The position numbers and the translations under genes are program-made. Positions 11,331-23,577 of a DNA stretch of 64,000 bases are shown piece after piece. Source of the DNA: Bromus sterilis. Lineage: Eukaryota; Streptophyta; Magnoliopsida; Poales; Poaceae. Numbering within the stretch: the first letter of the stretch is position 1; every line of letters begins with the position of its first letter. Where the stretch lies: the NCBI GenBank assembly GCA_950022295.1, contig OX465600.1:311684031-311748030 (forward strand), read 5' to 3'. The notes below the pieces were generated by a model. It did no database searches, was not told where the DNA came from, and saw only the letters and a program-made list of their open reading frames with translations.

Positions 11331-12311
11331 ATGGACGCCGCCGCCGCCGCCGTACGCCGGCAAAAGTTCTTCAAGATCCTCCTGCCCGGCTCCTCCTTCC
11401 AGTCCAGCCTGGTACGTACCCACTCTCTTCGCCGGCCGTCGCGCGACGTACTCCTGACGTTATGTATACCTGACGTTCGTCGCCGATTGTTGCTGCAGTC
11501 TCTGCCGCCCAAGTTCGCGGCGCGCCTGGACCGGCCGACGGGGCTCGCCATCGCCACGCTGCGCGACCCCGGGGGGCGGTCGTGGCACGTGGACCTCAAC
11601 GGGGATGGCGGCGCCGCCGCTCCCGTGCGCTTCGAGGGGAGGGGGTGGCGCAGGTTCGTCGCCGGCTGCGGCCTCTCCGCCGGCCAGCTCCTCGTCTTCG
11701 ACCACCTCGGCGGCCTCGACTTCGCCGTCGAGCCCTTCGACACGTCCGGATGCAGCACAACCTTCTTCGACGGCGAGCACGGGGAGCGTGCCACTGCCAG
11801 CCCGGTCTACATCGATGCCACCGCCGACGTGGAGTCCGGCAGCAACAACAACCACCAACACGCCCCACCCTGCCGGTCGCCGCCACCGGCGTCAGCCAGG
11901 ACCAAGAAGAAGAGGAAGCGCTCCCCGCCCACCACCACCTCGGCCTCCGCCGGCTCCTGCGAACGATCATCATCGGAGGGCGGCGACGAAGACAATGAGA
12001 CGCTCCGGCTGCGCATCCAGCAGCCGTTCCATCTCAGCTACATGGAGCTGACCAAACCCTTCTGCGACCGCGTGGGATGGGCCGAGTCCTGCACCGCCGA
12101 CCTCACCGTGGCCGGCCGCGGAGACCGCCGGTGGGAGGTGTCAGTCAGGGTCGGCGGTAAGGGCGGCATGATCATGGCCGGCTGGGAGGGCTTCGCGTGG
12201 GACAATGGTCTCAGGATATCCGACGCCTGCGTCTTCAAGCCGGTTGTTGACACCACCGGCGGCGATCAGGTGGTGCAGGTCAAAGTGATCAGGGGATCGT
12301 CGTCGTCGTAA
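11331..12311 (+). CDS. B3-domain DNA-binding protein (REM-like, two B3 domains)
   Basis: Two exons: 11331-11411 and 11499-12311, 297 aa. The 87-bp intron has donor GTACGTACC and acceptor TGCTGCAG. Splicing joins FQSSL to SLPPKFAARL, the usual B3 start (pattern ...F-x-I-L-x-P...L-P-x-F). The first B3 domain spans about residues 12-110 and includes the typical GRGWRRFVAGCGLSAGQLLV strand-helix. A low-complexity linker follows, with a basic nuclear signal TKKKRKR (about 162-168) and an acidic-Ser stretch. A second, more diverged B3 domain covers about 197-293 (AGWEGFAWDNGLRISDACVF). Two B3 domains joined by a linker is the REM/RTV-type arrangement; such proteins are nuclear DNA-binding proteins often active in reproductive development. 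The exact subfamily is uncertain. The intron is a multiple of three without a stop, so intron retention would also give an open frame. Confidence 0.85.
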   Translation: MDAAAAAVRRQKFFKILLPGSSFQSSLVRTHSLRRPSRDVLLTLCIPDVRRRLLLQSLPPKFAARLDRPTGLAIATLRDPGGRSWHVDLNGDGGAAAPVRFEGRGWRRFVAGCGLSAGQLLVFDHLGGLDFAVEPFDTSGCSTTFFDGEHGERATASPVYIDATADVESGSNNNHQHAPPCRSPPPASARTKKKRKRSPPTTTSASAGSCERSSSEGGDEDNETLRLRIQQPFHLSYMELTKPFCDRVGWAESCTADLTVAGRGDRRWEVSVRVGGKGGMIMAGWEGFAWDNGLRISDACVFKPVVDTTGGDQVVQVKVIRGSSSS

Positions 12312-12479
12312 CTCGTGATCAATATATACATCCCGGAAAACTTGATTGATTCGTGAATAGTGATACAAAAAGAAGGATGCAATCTTGTCTTGTCTTGTGC
12401 GTCGCTTAACTATATATGCAGTGTTGTATAATTTTTGTGACCAACCATAGCTTGAAAAAACGATCTTATATCGTGGGAT

Positions 12480-13075
12480 GGATGGAGTATTTCACTATGA
12501 ACCTGGGTAAGGATACAAGCATTGGGTATGCAAGGTGCAGGTGATAATGTATGAGGATGCCGGGGCGGCGGTCCGGATGATTGGCTCTTCGGCGGATTTC
12601 ATCGTCGACGTGATTGCTATCATTCCTGGTTGTGTGGGAGATTGAAGGTGTATCAGAGGATGGGTCGGGCCTACTCTTTGTCCTTGCAGAGGAGACACCC
12701 TGATCCGGATGGAGGGATATATGATCTCTGTGTCTTGGTTGGCGCTGTCACCGACGACCTTCGTGGGTGTTGTGCTTTTCCTTAACGTCGTCGTGGTTGT
12801 TCTCTCTATTACAGGGTTTCAGGTGAAGATCTTTGTCCTCTGTAGACTCGATAGCGGCGACACTTTGTATCGTTCTCCCTATTAAGGATGTTATAGCGGA
12901 GCTTATGTGTATTAATTAGGCCGTAGAGTGGTGGTGTGTTAAGTTCTTCTTGTGTTATTTGTTGGTAGCGTAGTCTTGCGTTGTGCGTGATCCGATCATC
13001 TAATCGTAAACTTTTTCTATTGTTGCTTTATGTATAAATCATGGCAAAAGCCTGTTGCATAAAATAATGTACCAA
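12480..13075 (+). mobile_element. Probable LINE 3'-end remnant
   Basis: The stretch has no coding domain but ends with ttgttgctttatgtataaatcatggcaaaagcc, the style of 3' untranslated end I associate with grass L1-type LINEs. No reverse transcriptase frame or clear poly(A) tail remains. Treat it as a repeat-class guess. Confidence 0.35.
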
Positions 13076-13249
13076 AGAACATACGACAAAAACTCAGGCG
13101 TCACTTTCATTCTCACGTTGAACTTTATTTACAAACCCAATGCAAATATAACCACCAAAAATACATATATCCTGGCATGAAAGGCTGAGACACTTATCCA
13201 TGCAAACCAAATCCTACCACTGAGCTCAACCACTAGAAGAATTTACTTA

Positions 13250-15059
13250 TTAATCACTGTCTGAGCTGCCGTCTGAACCAGCAAAATCAATGCATGTACT
13301 GCTACCAGCGCCATATGCTTGGCTGCTAGGGTGAACAACCGTTGGCTCGTAGCCCTCGCAACCATAGCAATGCCCTAGAAAACAGACACAAAAAAGAAAA
13401 GAGTCAGATAAATATTAGCACAGATAAACAAAATAGATTGAAGCTAACAAAAAACCTAGGATTAATTACATGCTACTCTCTGGAGATATAGATAGCATGC
13501 ATAGAACTAACATAGCAGGTTGGTGCACCCTTCTGAATTAGCTCATGAAATTACAAAACGCCATGTAGCACTTTTTCTGAATTAGCACTTCATGAATATT
13601 TATTTACATCATTAAGCAGCAGGACATATGATGTAGAGAAATAACTGGCAGTTTCAACAAACGTTCATTCTATTTGTAGGATGTCCAATTGCGTAAGGTG
13701 GCACTATTCACTCCATGTAGCAGGAATAAGGGCATGGAAAATTACTACTCCCTCCGATCCATAATAAGTGTCGCAAGTTTTGTATTAAGCTAGTACAAAG
13801 TTTATACTGGATGTGCGACACTTATTATGGATCGGAGGGAGTAGGATTTTACTCCTACTCGTTTCGACGACCTTATTGCATGGACATCTTATATTCAGGA
13901 CGCAGTCTGAGAAAAGTACACATGAATCGCACATACATAATTAAGGAAGGACAAGGAAAAAGAAAGATTTTCAAACATATGCATAATTAACTTAGAAAAA
14001 AGCAATCTCTGGCAAGTACGTACCATTATCATTTTCCCCAACGATACAACACATGATCACATCATCCTCGCCATGGAAATATGGATTGACCTCAGAGAAA
14101 AAGAGCTTGGTGCTGTCGGCAGCATCAACAGAATGATGATGATTCTCTGTTGGTTTAGCTGTGAAGTTGTAATGGATGCACCCCCCTCCAAACTCCCAAA
14201 ACAAACGGATCGCTGGTACCTCCACCAGCTCAAACTGAAAAAAACAAGATGGACAAGTACAGTTACAATACAACTCTAGGTTAACACACAATACACCTAC
14301 TTAAGAGAGATAGAGGGAGAGAAAGACCTTGGTGTTGTTTGCTCTGTTGTATTTACGCAGGGCTACTTGAGCATGGTGCCGCCCGTTCTTTTGCCGAAAT
14401 GCGACTCTCTTCTCGCGGAGTGCATTCCTTACCTCCGGAGGTTTCCTCTCCCTTGGTAAACACTCTTCTTCTTCGCCGAAATCGGAGCCGTACTCATATT
14501 TGGGCTGAGGAAACGTGAACTGAAACCTAAATCCATGCTCCTCCATGTTGACACCTTCAGGAGTGCTCCTGTCCTTGGAAGCCCAGCCAGCTCGGCTCCA
14601 AATAGATTGGGGGCTCATGTCCTTGGAAGGCAGGCCAGCTCGGCTCCTGATGCATCAAATAAATTATTATCATGTCATAGAAATGATCAAATTATTATCA
14701 TAGAAATTATTATCATGTCAATTGACTACTCCAGGGGGGGGGGGGATACGCAAGGTCTATTGCAACTTGCAAGTACGGAGTAGGAAAGTTCAATCATCCT
14801 GAAATAAGTTCAGTTTTTACCTTGCGTATCTCCCCCTGGAAGCAGCGGATGAGGAGAGTGCAGGTTGATGATGAGGATGGCGGTGCTTTGGCAGCTCCTC
14901 TGGCGAATCCTCCTTGTGCCTGAACCAACCAGAACATGCCAATAATTCAGAACTAACTAGAGTGAACGGAAGCAGGGTCGTTTGCACAAGATTTTCAATT
15001 TTTCATGCGTATGGATGGAGGGGAGCAGCAGAGCAAGGAACTTACGACGAATCCGCCAT
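13250..15059 (-). CDS. DUF3615-type protein, paralogue A
   Basis: Five exons on the minus strand: 15059-15046, 14919-14821, 14646-14328, 14234-14024 and 13374-13250. All have GT-AG borders and consistent phase, giving 255 aa. The N-terminus (MADSSHKEDSPEELPKHRH) is polar and His-rich, followed by an internal repeat SRAGLPSKD / SRAGWASKD. The conserved part starts near NALREKRVAFRQKN and QVALRKYNRANNTK, then FELVEVPAIRLFWEFGGGCI, a segment with FFSEVN, and a Cys/His cluster MCC...GHCYGCEGY. The tail is Asp/Ser-rich. This layout fits the plant DUF3615 family, whose function is unknown; the Cys/His cluster may bind metal (inference). A Stowaway MITE sits in the last intron. A 255-aa paralogue of identical exon design lies at 35037-36870. 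Confidence 0.75.
13746..13843. mobile_element. Stowaway MITE in last intron of DUF3615 gene A
   Basis: TACTCCCTCCGATCCATAAT at the left end is matched by an essentially perfect inverted copy at the right end (GGATCGGAGGGAGTA). The total is 98 bp including the TA duplication. It is absent from the corresponding short intron of paralogue B, so it inserted after the duplication or was lost from B. Confidence 0.93.
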
Positions 15060-15888
15060 GGTGGACGCACGGGCACGGTTCGTACGGGTTCCCTGCAGAT
15101 CGTGTCTAATCTGAAGGACAGCAGGGAAGGTGTGTGAGATTGATTCTCTGCTGGCGCTGGGTTGGTCAGATTATAAAGTGATCGATGTATTGCTCTCCGA
15201 AACGGATGTGGTTTCCGGTGCTGGCTGTGTCCGTCCATTTGAATCCGAATACTCATGGGAGTCCTACTTGGGTTTTGAATTTGGAGGGCGGCCGGCCGAG
15301 ATGGCGCTCCCCTCGACGCCATTCGCCGGCTGATCTCGCTGACTCCCTTTCCACCGTCCTTCCCGCCGTTCCCCGTTTGGATTTCTCATCCTTTGATGGC
15401 GAGAACCATTAATTTTGGAAAACAAAGTGCGACAAATATTTTGATGTCTATGTGAGGGATTCACAAGGATTTTGAGGGTGCAGGTGGCCACCTTGCACAT
15501 TGGGGCAAGGCGGGATATATATACTCACCGCCTAACACTTCAAAAGATCTACCTCACCCGCTTGATTTTGCGCATGATCCACCGGCTTCGCGGTCGTCGG
15601 ATGATATGTCTTGATCAAACGCCATTGTACTCCACCATGACGAAGTTCCACGTCGTTTGGGCCTCGGCAAGACGTTCCACTGCGAGATCTTCTCGATGGA
15701 TGATGGTGTCGATGGCGGCTTGTCGGACATCATCGACAACGCGAAGCGTGGTGGTATACAACATGAGGAAAGGCTGAAGATGGAGGTACCACTCCCACGG
15801 TTCGTCTAGGGCCTCGTTGCCGGTGCGAAAGATCGCCATCGCCGGCGTGCAGAAGCTAAAGGGGCCGCCAACCGCTTCCGCAGACGGT
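15060..15888. other. Promoter side of DUF3615 gene A and non-coding DNA
   Basis: About 15060-15290 is similar to the region upstream of paralogue B (shared stretches such as gtgtgagattgatt, aacggatg, ggtttccggt and gaatccgaatactc), so the duplicated block includes the promoter. From about 15420 to 15890 there are open frames but no domain. Confidence 0.5.
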
Positions 15889-17299
15889 TACGCCACGGCC
15901 AAGACCTCCTCTTCCACATGACGTCATGGAATTCCTCGTCAGAGTTGCGTACTCTACGCAACGGGGAAAAGAAAATGTGACGGCGGGGGAGGGGGGATGG
16001 ATGAGAGACGGAAACCCTAACCCCCCACCGCACCCCAACCTGTCCCATAAATATAACGGCTCGGAGAAAATTTTGCGAGCAGGCCAAGATGTGCCGGATC
16101 TATTCAGGCATAAAAACTTACTCATCCCCCCAAAATCTGAGCATATACAGGTTGGTGGTGGGATGACACATCTGCTAGAGTTGATCTAAGTCCTAGATGA
16201 CAAGTACCGGCAACTAGACCGACGGCAAGGTGCCTTGATCAATGGACATTGTTTTTGAACTGCCGTTCCAAAAAACATATTGCACTCATTTTTTGAAAAT
16301 TACCCCTCATTGCTCATTTCCGAAACAACTTGTATTTCAAAAAATATACTTCGTGTTTCGTTAGTTTATGAATCAACATAATTAACTCATTTTAGACTCC
16401 AGCGTTTCCTCATTTAAACAAATTTATTGTTTTGAAACAATCTATTTCGCTCATTTCAAAAAACACATTTCACTTATTTAAAAGAAGAGTTTGCTCATCT
16501 CTGAAACAACTCATTTCGAAAAATATATTTCGCTAATTCACCATTACTCATTTCCGAAATAATTTATTTCATTCATTCAAAAAAATATTTCGCTAGTTTC
16601 TGATCGACATATTTCACTTATTTCTAAAAATATTATTTCACTCGTTTATTTGACTCGCTTCAAAAAAAAGATTGCACTCATTTCAATGAGTTCGAAATAA
16701 TAATTTCAATCACTTTTGAAAATAACTATTTCAATCATTTAAAACAACACATTTCAATCTTTTCAAAAAATAGATTTCACTCGTTTAAACAACATATTTC
16801 AATGGTTTCGAAAGGACATTCACTTATTTCCAAAACCATATTTCACCCAATTTTTTTGGAAATTATTTCACTCGTTTATTTACCTCATTTTAAAAAGTAG
16901 ATTTCACTCATTTCCTCAGTTCAAAAAATAGATTTCACTCAGTTCTAAAATGAGAAAGCATTGCTAACTACTTCATCTCGGAAAAAGGGTAAAAACTACT
17001 TCCTATCGGAAAAAGGGGAAAAACTACTTCCTTCATTTTAAAATAATCAAAATCCTAGTTTTGAACTATATATACTTAATCGAAGGGTGTGAGAGCGTAC
17101 TGGCTAGCACGACGTAGGCATCGTGCATCGTGGCTTTGTGGCATTCTTGTGGAAGTGCTGTCAAATCTATGCATATTATCAATTTGCCGTCACATGGTTT
17201 GAATTTCGTTTCCAATTTCAGTTGTTTTCAGTTGGTGACTTGGGAGTCTTTTTGTTGCATCAGACGTACCAACGCTGGAAGTATGGAACCAAATGACGA
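15889..17299. repeat. 1.4-kb tandem duplication, copy 1
   Basis: Starts tacgccacggccaagacctc and ends just before the same words recur at 17300, a period of 1,411 bp. It contains a GC-rich block (to about 16200), a long AT-rich block of degenerate atttcactcatttc-type words (about 16260-16960), and a final block cgtgcatcgtggctttgtgg ... ctggaagtatggaacc. No protein domain was found. The AT-rich block is longer here than in copy 2. Confidence 0.85.
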
Positions 17300-18741
17300 T
17301 ACGCCACGGCCAAGACCTCTTCTTCCACCGGACGCCATAGAATTTTTCGTCAGAGTTGCGTACTCTACACAACGGGGAAAAGAAAATATGGCGGCGGGAA
17401 AGGGAGGGGTGGATGAGAGACGGAGACCCTAACCACCTCCCCCCCCCCCCACACACACACACTCCAAACACCTGCCCATAAATATAGCGGCTCGGAGAGA
17501 ATTGTGCGGGCCGGCCGAGATTTGGCTGATTTGTTCGGGCATAAAAACGCAACCTCCTCCGCCCTCTCTCAAAAAAAATCGTACATATACGGGCCGATGG
17601 TGAGATGACGCATCTGCTAGAGTTGCTTTAAGTAGACCCACGGCAAGGTGTGCCTTGATAAATGGTCATCATTATTCAATTGCCGTTCCAAAAACATATT
17701 GCACTCATTTTTTGAAAATTACCCGTCATTGCTAATTTCTCAAACAACTTATTTCAGTTATTTCATAAAATATACTCCGTATTTCGTTAGTTTTTTAATC
17801 AACATATCTATACTTCTTATAAGACAAAACCCCACTATAGATCATTTAAGTTGTCTATCTCAACATGCAAGCTATCCACATCATCTATTCTCTTAGCCAA
17901 TCAATTATCCATGTCACCCACTTAAGTCATTTAAATTGTCTCTCTTTACATGCAAGCTATCCACATCATCCATTTCTTAGCCAATCAATTGTCCATCTCA
18001 TCTCAACTAATATATTTATTAATCTCTATATGCAATCTCCATATCAACCATATTTTAATCATTTTATTGTCCACCCTAATAATTTTAATACACACATGTT
18101 TTTGTTGCATTTTCACTTAGACAACTTAATATATCACACTTTTATACTTTGTATTTATGAATATAGTTTTCATATCAATTTTCGCAGCAACGCGCGGGGT
18201 ATACTTCTAGTTTTACTCATTTTAGACACCAACTTTTGTTCATTTAAACTAATTTATTGTTCTGAAACAATCAATTTCGCTCATTTCTGAATCGACATAT
18301 TTCACTTATTTCTATAAGTAATATTTTACTCGTTTCTTAGAAAATGATTTCACTTGTATATTTACCTCATTTCACAAAATAGATTTCACTCATTTCCTCA
18401 GTTAAAAAAAGATTTCACTCGTTCTAAAATGAGAAAGCATTGCTAACTACTTCCTCTCGGAAAAAGGGGAAAAACTACTTCCTTCATTTTAAAATAATCA
18501 AAATTCTAGTTTGAACTATATACTTAATAGAAGGGTATGAGAGCGCAGTGGCCAGCTCGATGTAGGCATCGTGCATCATGGCTTTGTGGTATTTTTGTGG
18601 AAGTGCTACCAAATCTATGCATATTATCAATTAGACGTCGCGTGGTTTGAATTTCGTTTCCAATTTCAGTTGTTTTCAGTTGGTGGCTTGGGGGTATTTT
18701 TGTTGCATACCAACGCTGGAAGTATGGAACCAAATAACGAT
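17300..18741. repeat. 1.4-kb tandem duplication, copy 2 (with Helitron)
   Basis: Matches copy 1 in order: the tacgccacggcc start, the cagagttgcgtactctac block, the tttcactcattt block, and the cgtgcatcatggctttgtgg ... tggaagtatggaacc end. It carries a 404-bp Helitron insertion (17807-18210). Without the insertion it is about 1,038 bp, so some 370 bp of the repetitive middle are missing compared with copy 1. Confidence 0.85.
17807..18210 (+). mobile_element. Small non-autonomous Helitron
   Basis: Begins TCTATACTTCTTATAA (5' TC end) and ends with a GC-rich hairpin remnant gcaacgcgcggggtatactt followed by CTAG, with T next in the host. Copy 1 of the tandem duplication gives the empty site: aatcaacata joins directly to the ...actcattttagac sequence that follows the element in copy 2. 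That supports both borders and the A/T insertion preference. There is no Rep/helicase gene, so it is non-autonomous. Confidence 0.8.
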
Positions 18742-19085
18742 ACGATTGTTGAACCAAGCAAACACTTTTCTGAACCAAGCACATTCTAAGTAGCAGCATT
18801 CACCATAAGAATCGGAATCACTGAAATACATATGGAACTTGCATAATAGTATTGTGTTCGACACCCAAAGTGCACTACTGATAGATAAAAGGACGGCATT
18901 GTTAGCTGAAGAAGTGAGCTAAGTTTCAACTAGAACATATATAGGTATTTCGGGACAGAAAATTGATGCATACCTTCGTGCACCGTTGCCTCATGTGGCA
19001 AGTTGACATGAACTCAAATACTACTACTTGCCAACTACTCCTACATGATACCCACTACAGGGCACACCGATGATAAACAAGATCA
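18742..19085. other. 3' flank of UTP7 gene
   Basis: No gene or clear repeat. It probably includes the 3' UTR of the minus-strand UTP7 gene. Confidence 0.45.
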
Positions 19086-22000
19086 TCATTGCCTGTTCTT
19101 GGCAAACCGCTGCAGGGCTCTTGGCAGCTCAGCCTTGTCGCCTACCCGTTGCTTCTTGTCAGGATGCAAGCCGATTTCCTTGTATTGATCCAGTAGAGGC
19201 CTCTTGGCTCTTAGGACCGCTTCCTCCTTCTTCTTGGCCCGCTTGCTGGGTTTGCTCCTACCCTTGGTCTTCTTCTTCACCTTCGTGTTCTTGGCGGCCT
19301 CCACAGCATCTTCAATCTCCTCTTCGACTTCTTTTTTGGTCTTCATCTCTTTCTTCTTTGGTTGTCTTACGTTACCGATCATGTTTGGGTTAACCATTAT
19401 AGTCTTTGGCTGAAGCTTATTGAGGAGAGCCTGCACCTCCCTCTCCCTCATTTGCTTGCCGGTCTCCACAGGGTTCGCAACAAAGGTATCAAAGTTTGCC
19501 TCGCCTGATCCAGGAACGAGAATGGAAGAAACACCCATGGAGTGCCCGATCCCACATATATCCTCGTAAGGGCGGAACAAGACCTTACCGACCTGATATC
19601 CCTTCACCATTCTATGCTTCATGTAAAGCTTATAATCCTGACCCCCAAAATCCTTGTATATCTCTACTAGAGACCCGTTACTGCCGGCCAACAACCCCTT
19701 CTGGCTGAAATCCAAGGACTCAGCTCGTGCGGTGTGCGAATGCACAACCTCATACTTCCTGAGATCCCAAATCTTAATCTTACAGTCAACACCTGCAGTC
19801 GCCATAAGATGACCGCCCCTGTCAAATGCAACAGCAGTCACACGGACGTTATGGCACTTCATCGTGACAAGTGGTTTCACGCTGGTTGGCTTCCACATGG
19901 TTACTTTGCCACGAGCATGCCCAAGGCCAATGACAGCATTGTACGGATTTACCCGCATAACATCTGTACGCCCAAGACCTGTCCTGTGATTTGCAATCAT
20001 CTCGCCGGTGCTCATATCTTGGTAGTGGAGCTGCCCAAAGCTATTTATCGATGCCAGAAGAAAGTGTTTATCCAGAAACTGAAGTTTCAGCGATTTACCA
20101 TGTTCCTGAGAAAAAGAGAGTAGTCAACACTGATCAAATAAGTTAAAATTTTATATTCATTAATTGAGGAACAATCTACCCAGCCTATTGGCACGTGGTC
20201 TGGGCGCTAGTACTGTAGTAATGTAGGAACAAATCATTTTCGCGTGGCTAAAAAATAATTAAAGTACATCAATGTATCGTACTATCGTTCATCAGTTCTG
20301 CAGAGTGCATATGAAAATGGGAATGGGGATCTTCTATATTCTGTTCTACTACTATAATCTAGTCTTTCTACATATGGTATGCAAACATGTGTTAATGATA
20401 AAACAGCCTTGCAATCAATTCTGAAGATGTATTTGAATTTTAATTACCTTCAAACAGTGAATTTCTGTGCCATGACGATTGTATATGTAGGGGTACCTGT
20501 TTCAACAATATTCTTGTTAAGAACTCTAGAAAGTCAAAGAAATGGTACCAAGATCAGCATGAATGGTCAAAACAACTCTTAAAGGTTAATTGTAGTGTAG
20601 TATATATGGAATAATGTAATGAATCATGCCGCATAACTGTAGCTAGGTGGCCGACAAATCAAACTATAGTGTGGAAACAGCTAAGACTAGCAGAAACATA
20701 TTGATACATTTTCTGAGTAAGGATATATGTTTTTTTTAACACTGGGTAAGGATATATGTTGCAAAGCTTGAACAGAGTCAAGAAATTACTTCTTCTGGGC
20801 TACCGCAAAGAGTTGCTCATTGTGTAAAAATGCCACATCGCGCACAGTTTCCCTCACCTATAAAAGGATGATCAGAGAAGTTAAGTATATGCATAAAGTG
20901 CAACAAGAAATAAGATTTGAGATGTCGAGTCAGTGTGATTATAAAAACAGGGATAGTTAAGGAGAATAGTGGGGGGGGGGGGGCAAAGTAGCAGTTTGAC
21001 CAGGTAGAAATGATAGGAGGGGTCATTTTTCTTTAATCGTCAGCAAACATGAACCCCAGAAAGTGTTCGTGACAATAAAGACCATCAAGGATCTAAATAC
21101 GCAATTAGGCGCTGCCTAGGCGCTCCATGGTGTGCTGCTACAGGCTACAACCCTATGCAGACAGGAGACAGCAAGGTCCAATAAGCATCCTCTGGTAGCA
21201 GAGAAGAGGCGGCGGCGACATGAGGTGCATCAGCTCTGCAGCGAGAAGCGGAGCGGTATGTGAGGAGAATTAAGAAGAAAACACAACCTCATGAAGCAGA
21301 AGACGGACATGCATGTGGACAGCCATAAATAGCAGATATTGGGGGTTGTTAAAGCTAGGGTTCCACACGAGCAAGAATTCCCCCTATTCATAACAAGAGA
21401 ATGTCATCTTCCCGGACTCCATAGTCCCCCTACAGCCTGAACCTGGAGGCGGTGACTGAAATTTCACGATACTGCTGCAGCGACCTAGACTCCACCTCCA
21501 CCCTTCACTTTTCCCTCACTCTGCTCTCTGTAATTTTAGCCCTGGCACAGATGCATGTGCCATCTATGATCATAATTTATCTTCTGTCCATGTTGCTCAA
21601 TGTTATTTTAGGCTTTTAGCGTTGGTCAGCATATTTTTCCCATGCGAATAGAACCAAACTACAACCTCTGTTAGTTCTTTGGTTGCATGGAAGGCACACA
21701 CTTTTATTACAACTGCATTTTTTACTAAACATTCAAGATCATACTAGACCGGTCTTGCCAACTTAATTTTTTATAAGTGCACTAAGCTTCAAATGGTGAA
21801 TGCTAAAATACTGTGAGCTGACCTGAAACTCCTTGATGAGATCCATATTCAACATATCCATCATAGCAATATGACCTTTTCGCCCACCTACTATCATGTA
21901 GCGACCATTTGAGGTGTATTCTAGAGTATAAGGACCAAGTTCTGCATAAAACAAGGGATAATTAGGCCCCTTAACTCAATTTTCATAAATTATTAGGGAA

Positions 22001-23577
22001 GTTGACAGTCAGCATTCAACAATGGGGCAATATAGATATTAGATACAGATCTGTCAGAACATATGTGCACAGAAGAACTCTCGTCGATTATTCAAATAAG
22101 TGAAACGGTTTAATGACACAAAACTGATAGTGTCTAAAACTCAATATGATGTTATGGTTATCTACATTCAGAAAACTAACTTGTGGCTTCTTTCACGTAC
22201 AAGATAAGAAGAGTACAAGTCTTACAGAGACAAACCAAGAAAGTATCAAGAAATAAAATACTTCAATTTGGAAATGCTAATCAGCTAACTGTACTACACA
22301 AAAACATAAGAGTCAACAATGGCGTTTCATATCAAAATCTGTATTGTACATTGCTGTTATTGGAACTAGGTCATGTAACTGTGGTAGCAGTGACACAGCC
22401 TCAAAGAATACTAAAACAACTTAACACATTTACCGGGTAAGATCATATCAAATGGTTTTCTTGGAAACGGAATATCCACACCAATCTCTTGTTGCGAATA
22501 TCTATATGTCTTTTCCAAACCTTCAGGCTCCAAGTAGCCCCCCTCAATACATAAAAACCACTGCAAATTGAGTTAGCAAAAAATCAGCAAAATGGAAGAC
22601 TCCCATGTTTGCAGAAGTCTAATTCGATATTATAGCTGTTAAGTACGAATATCAATAAACATTAGGAGGCCAAATAATAATAATAAATAGCAGGGAATTT
22701 CAATGGGTCGAGTGGTATATTGCTGCCAATAAGCACCATACGTTTATGCAAGATTCCATCATCAAAGAGGCATAAAAATGATAGGTATGTCGATCATAAG
22801 TCATAACTCATGAGGTGGTATGAATTAACCTAAAGGAGGTAGTCAGAATTGACCTAAAGGAACAAACGATCCCTCCAACAAGAGTATCAGTAACAGAGTA
22901 ATTTTACTTCCTGCACAGTACATGCATAAAACAAAACCTACTAAGCAATCCATCATTACCTAGCACCTCTTTGAGAAGAAACCAGATAGAATAGACCCAT
23001 GTCACACTTAATATGTAAATCCTATAATTATGAGTCCACCACTTTGATTCAAACAAATCCACATGATGCCAGTGAACAGCTAAAGACCACTGAACAACTA
23101 AAGATGAGCTATATGACACAATATCATATTATAGTAGTCAAACAGTTTAAAATACCAGATTCCATCGTATCATGCTCACTGTTATTTAGCTACTTATATA
23201 CTTGTTTGTCACAACAAATTCAGAGAAATTCTACAGCAAATCCATAATACCGCACCTTTTCAGCCTGCGCAGCAGCTTTGGCAGATATTCCTATTAGCGT
23301 CTCTTTTCTGGTGAGCTGCCCTTTCAATTTCTTATCACGCAGAGCCTGCCAAGAAATTACGACGAAACAAAAATGCCAATAGATGCTTTTCAATTAGCAG
23401 AAACAGCAAAGCAACTAGCGGTAAGCTTCAAATGACTACACTTGTGGGAGTGCATTATCATACCGCCAAGTTAGCCGCTTTCCCGCGTGAAAACTTCACC
23501 ACCTTCATCTCCCTTTCATCGAAAGAGCTTTGGTGATTCTTTATCTCTTTGGGGTCTTCCTCTGTAGTGTTTCCCAT
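19086..23577 (-). CDS. UTP7: UTP7/WDR46 (BING4) small-subunit processome protein
   Basis: Seven coding exons: 23577-23464, 23345-23256, 22560-22434, 21941-21823, 20857-20790, 20496-20448 and 20105-19086. All GT-AG borders and phases agree, giving 528 aa. The middle forms WD40 blades (for example GGRKGHIAMMDM, and DVMRVNPYNAVIGLGHARGK, then ATAGVDCKIKIWDLRKYEV at about 292-309). A BING4CT region (about 349-430) contains KVLFRPYEDICGIGHSMG. The C-terminus is Lys-rich (KKKEMKTKK, KVKKKTKGRSKPSKRAKKK), as expected for a nucleolar protein. Yeast Utp7 and animal WDR46 act in the U3 snoRNP / small-subunit processome for 18S rRNA maturation. The start MGNTTEEDPKEI is the first ATG of the exon after an upstream AG (tgcag at about 23589), so the 5' UTR probably has an intron, with a GC-rich leader near 23900-24170. 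A non-autonomous LTR element lies just upstream of that leader. Confidence 0.93.

Noticed and set aside
16260..16960. Regularly recurring short words, considered as a CRISPR-like or satellite array
   Set aside because: Spacing and sequence are irregular, there are no unique spacers, and the context is a plant nuclear genome.
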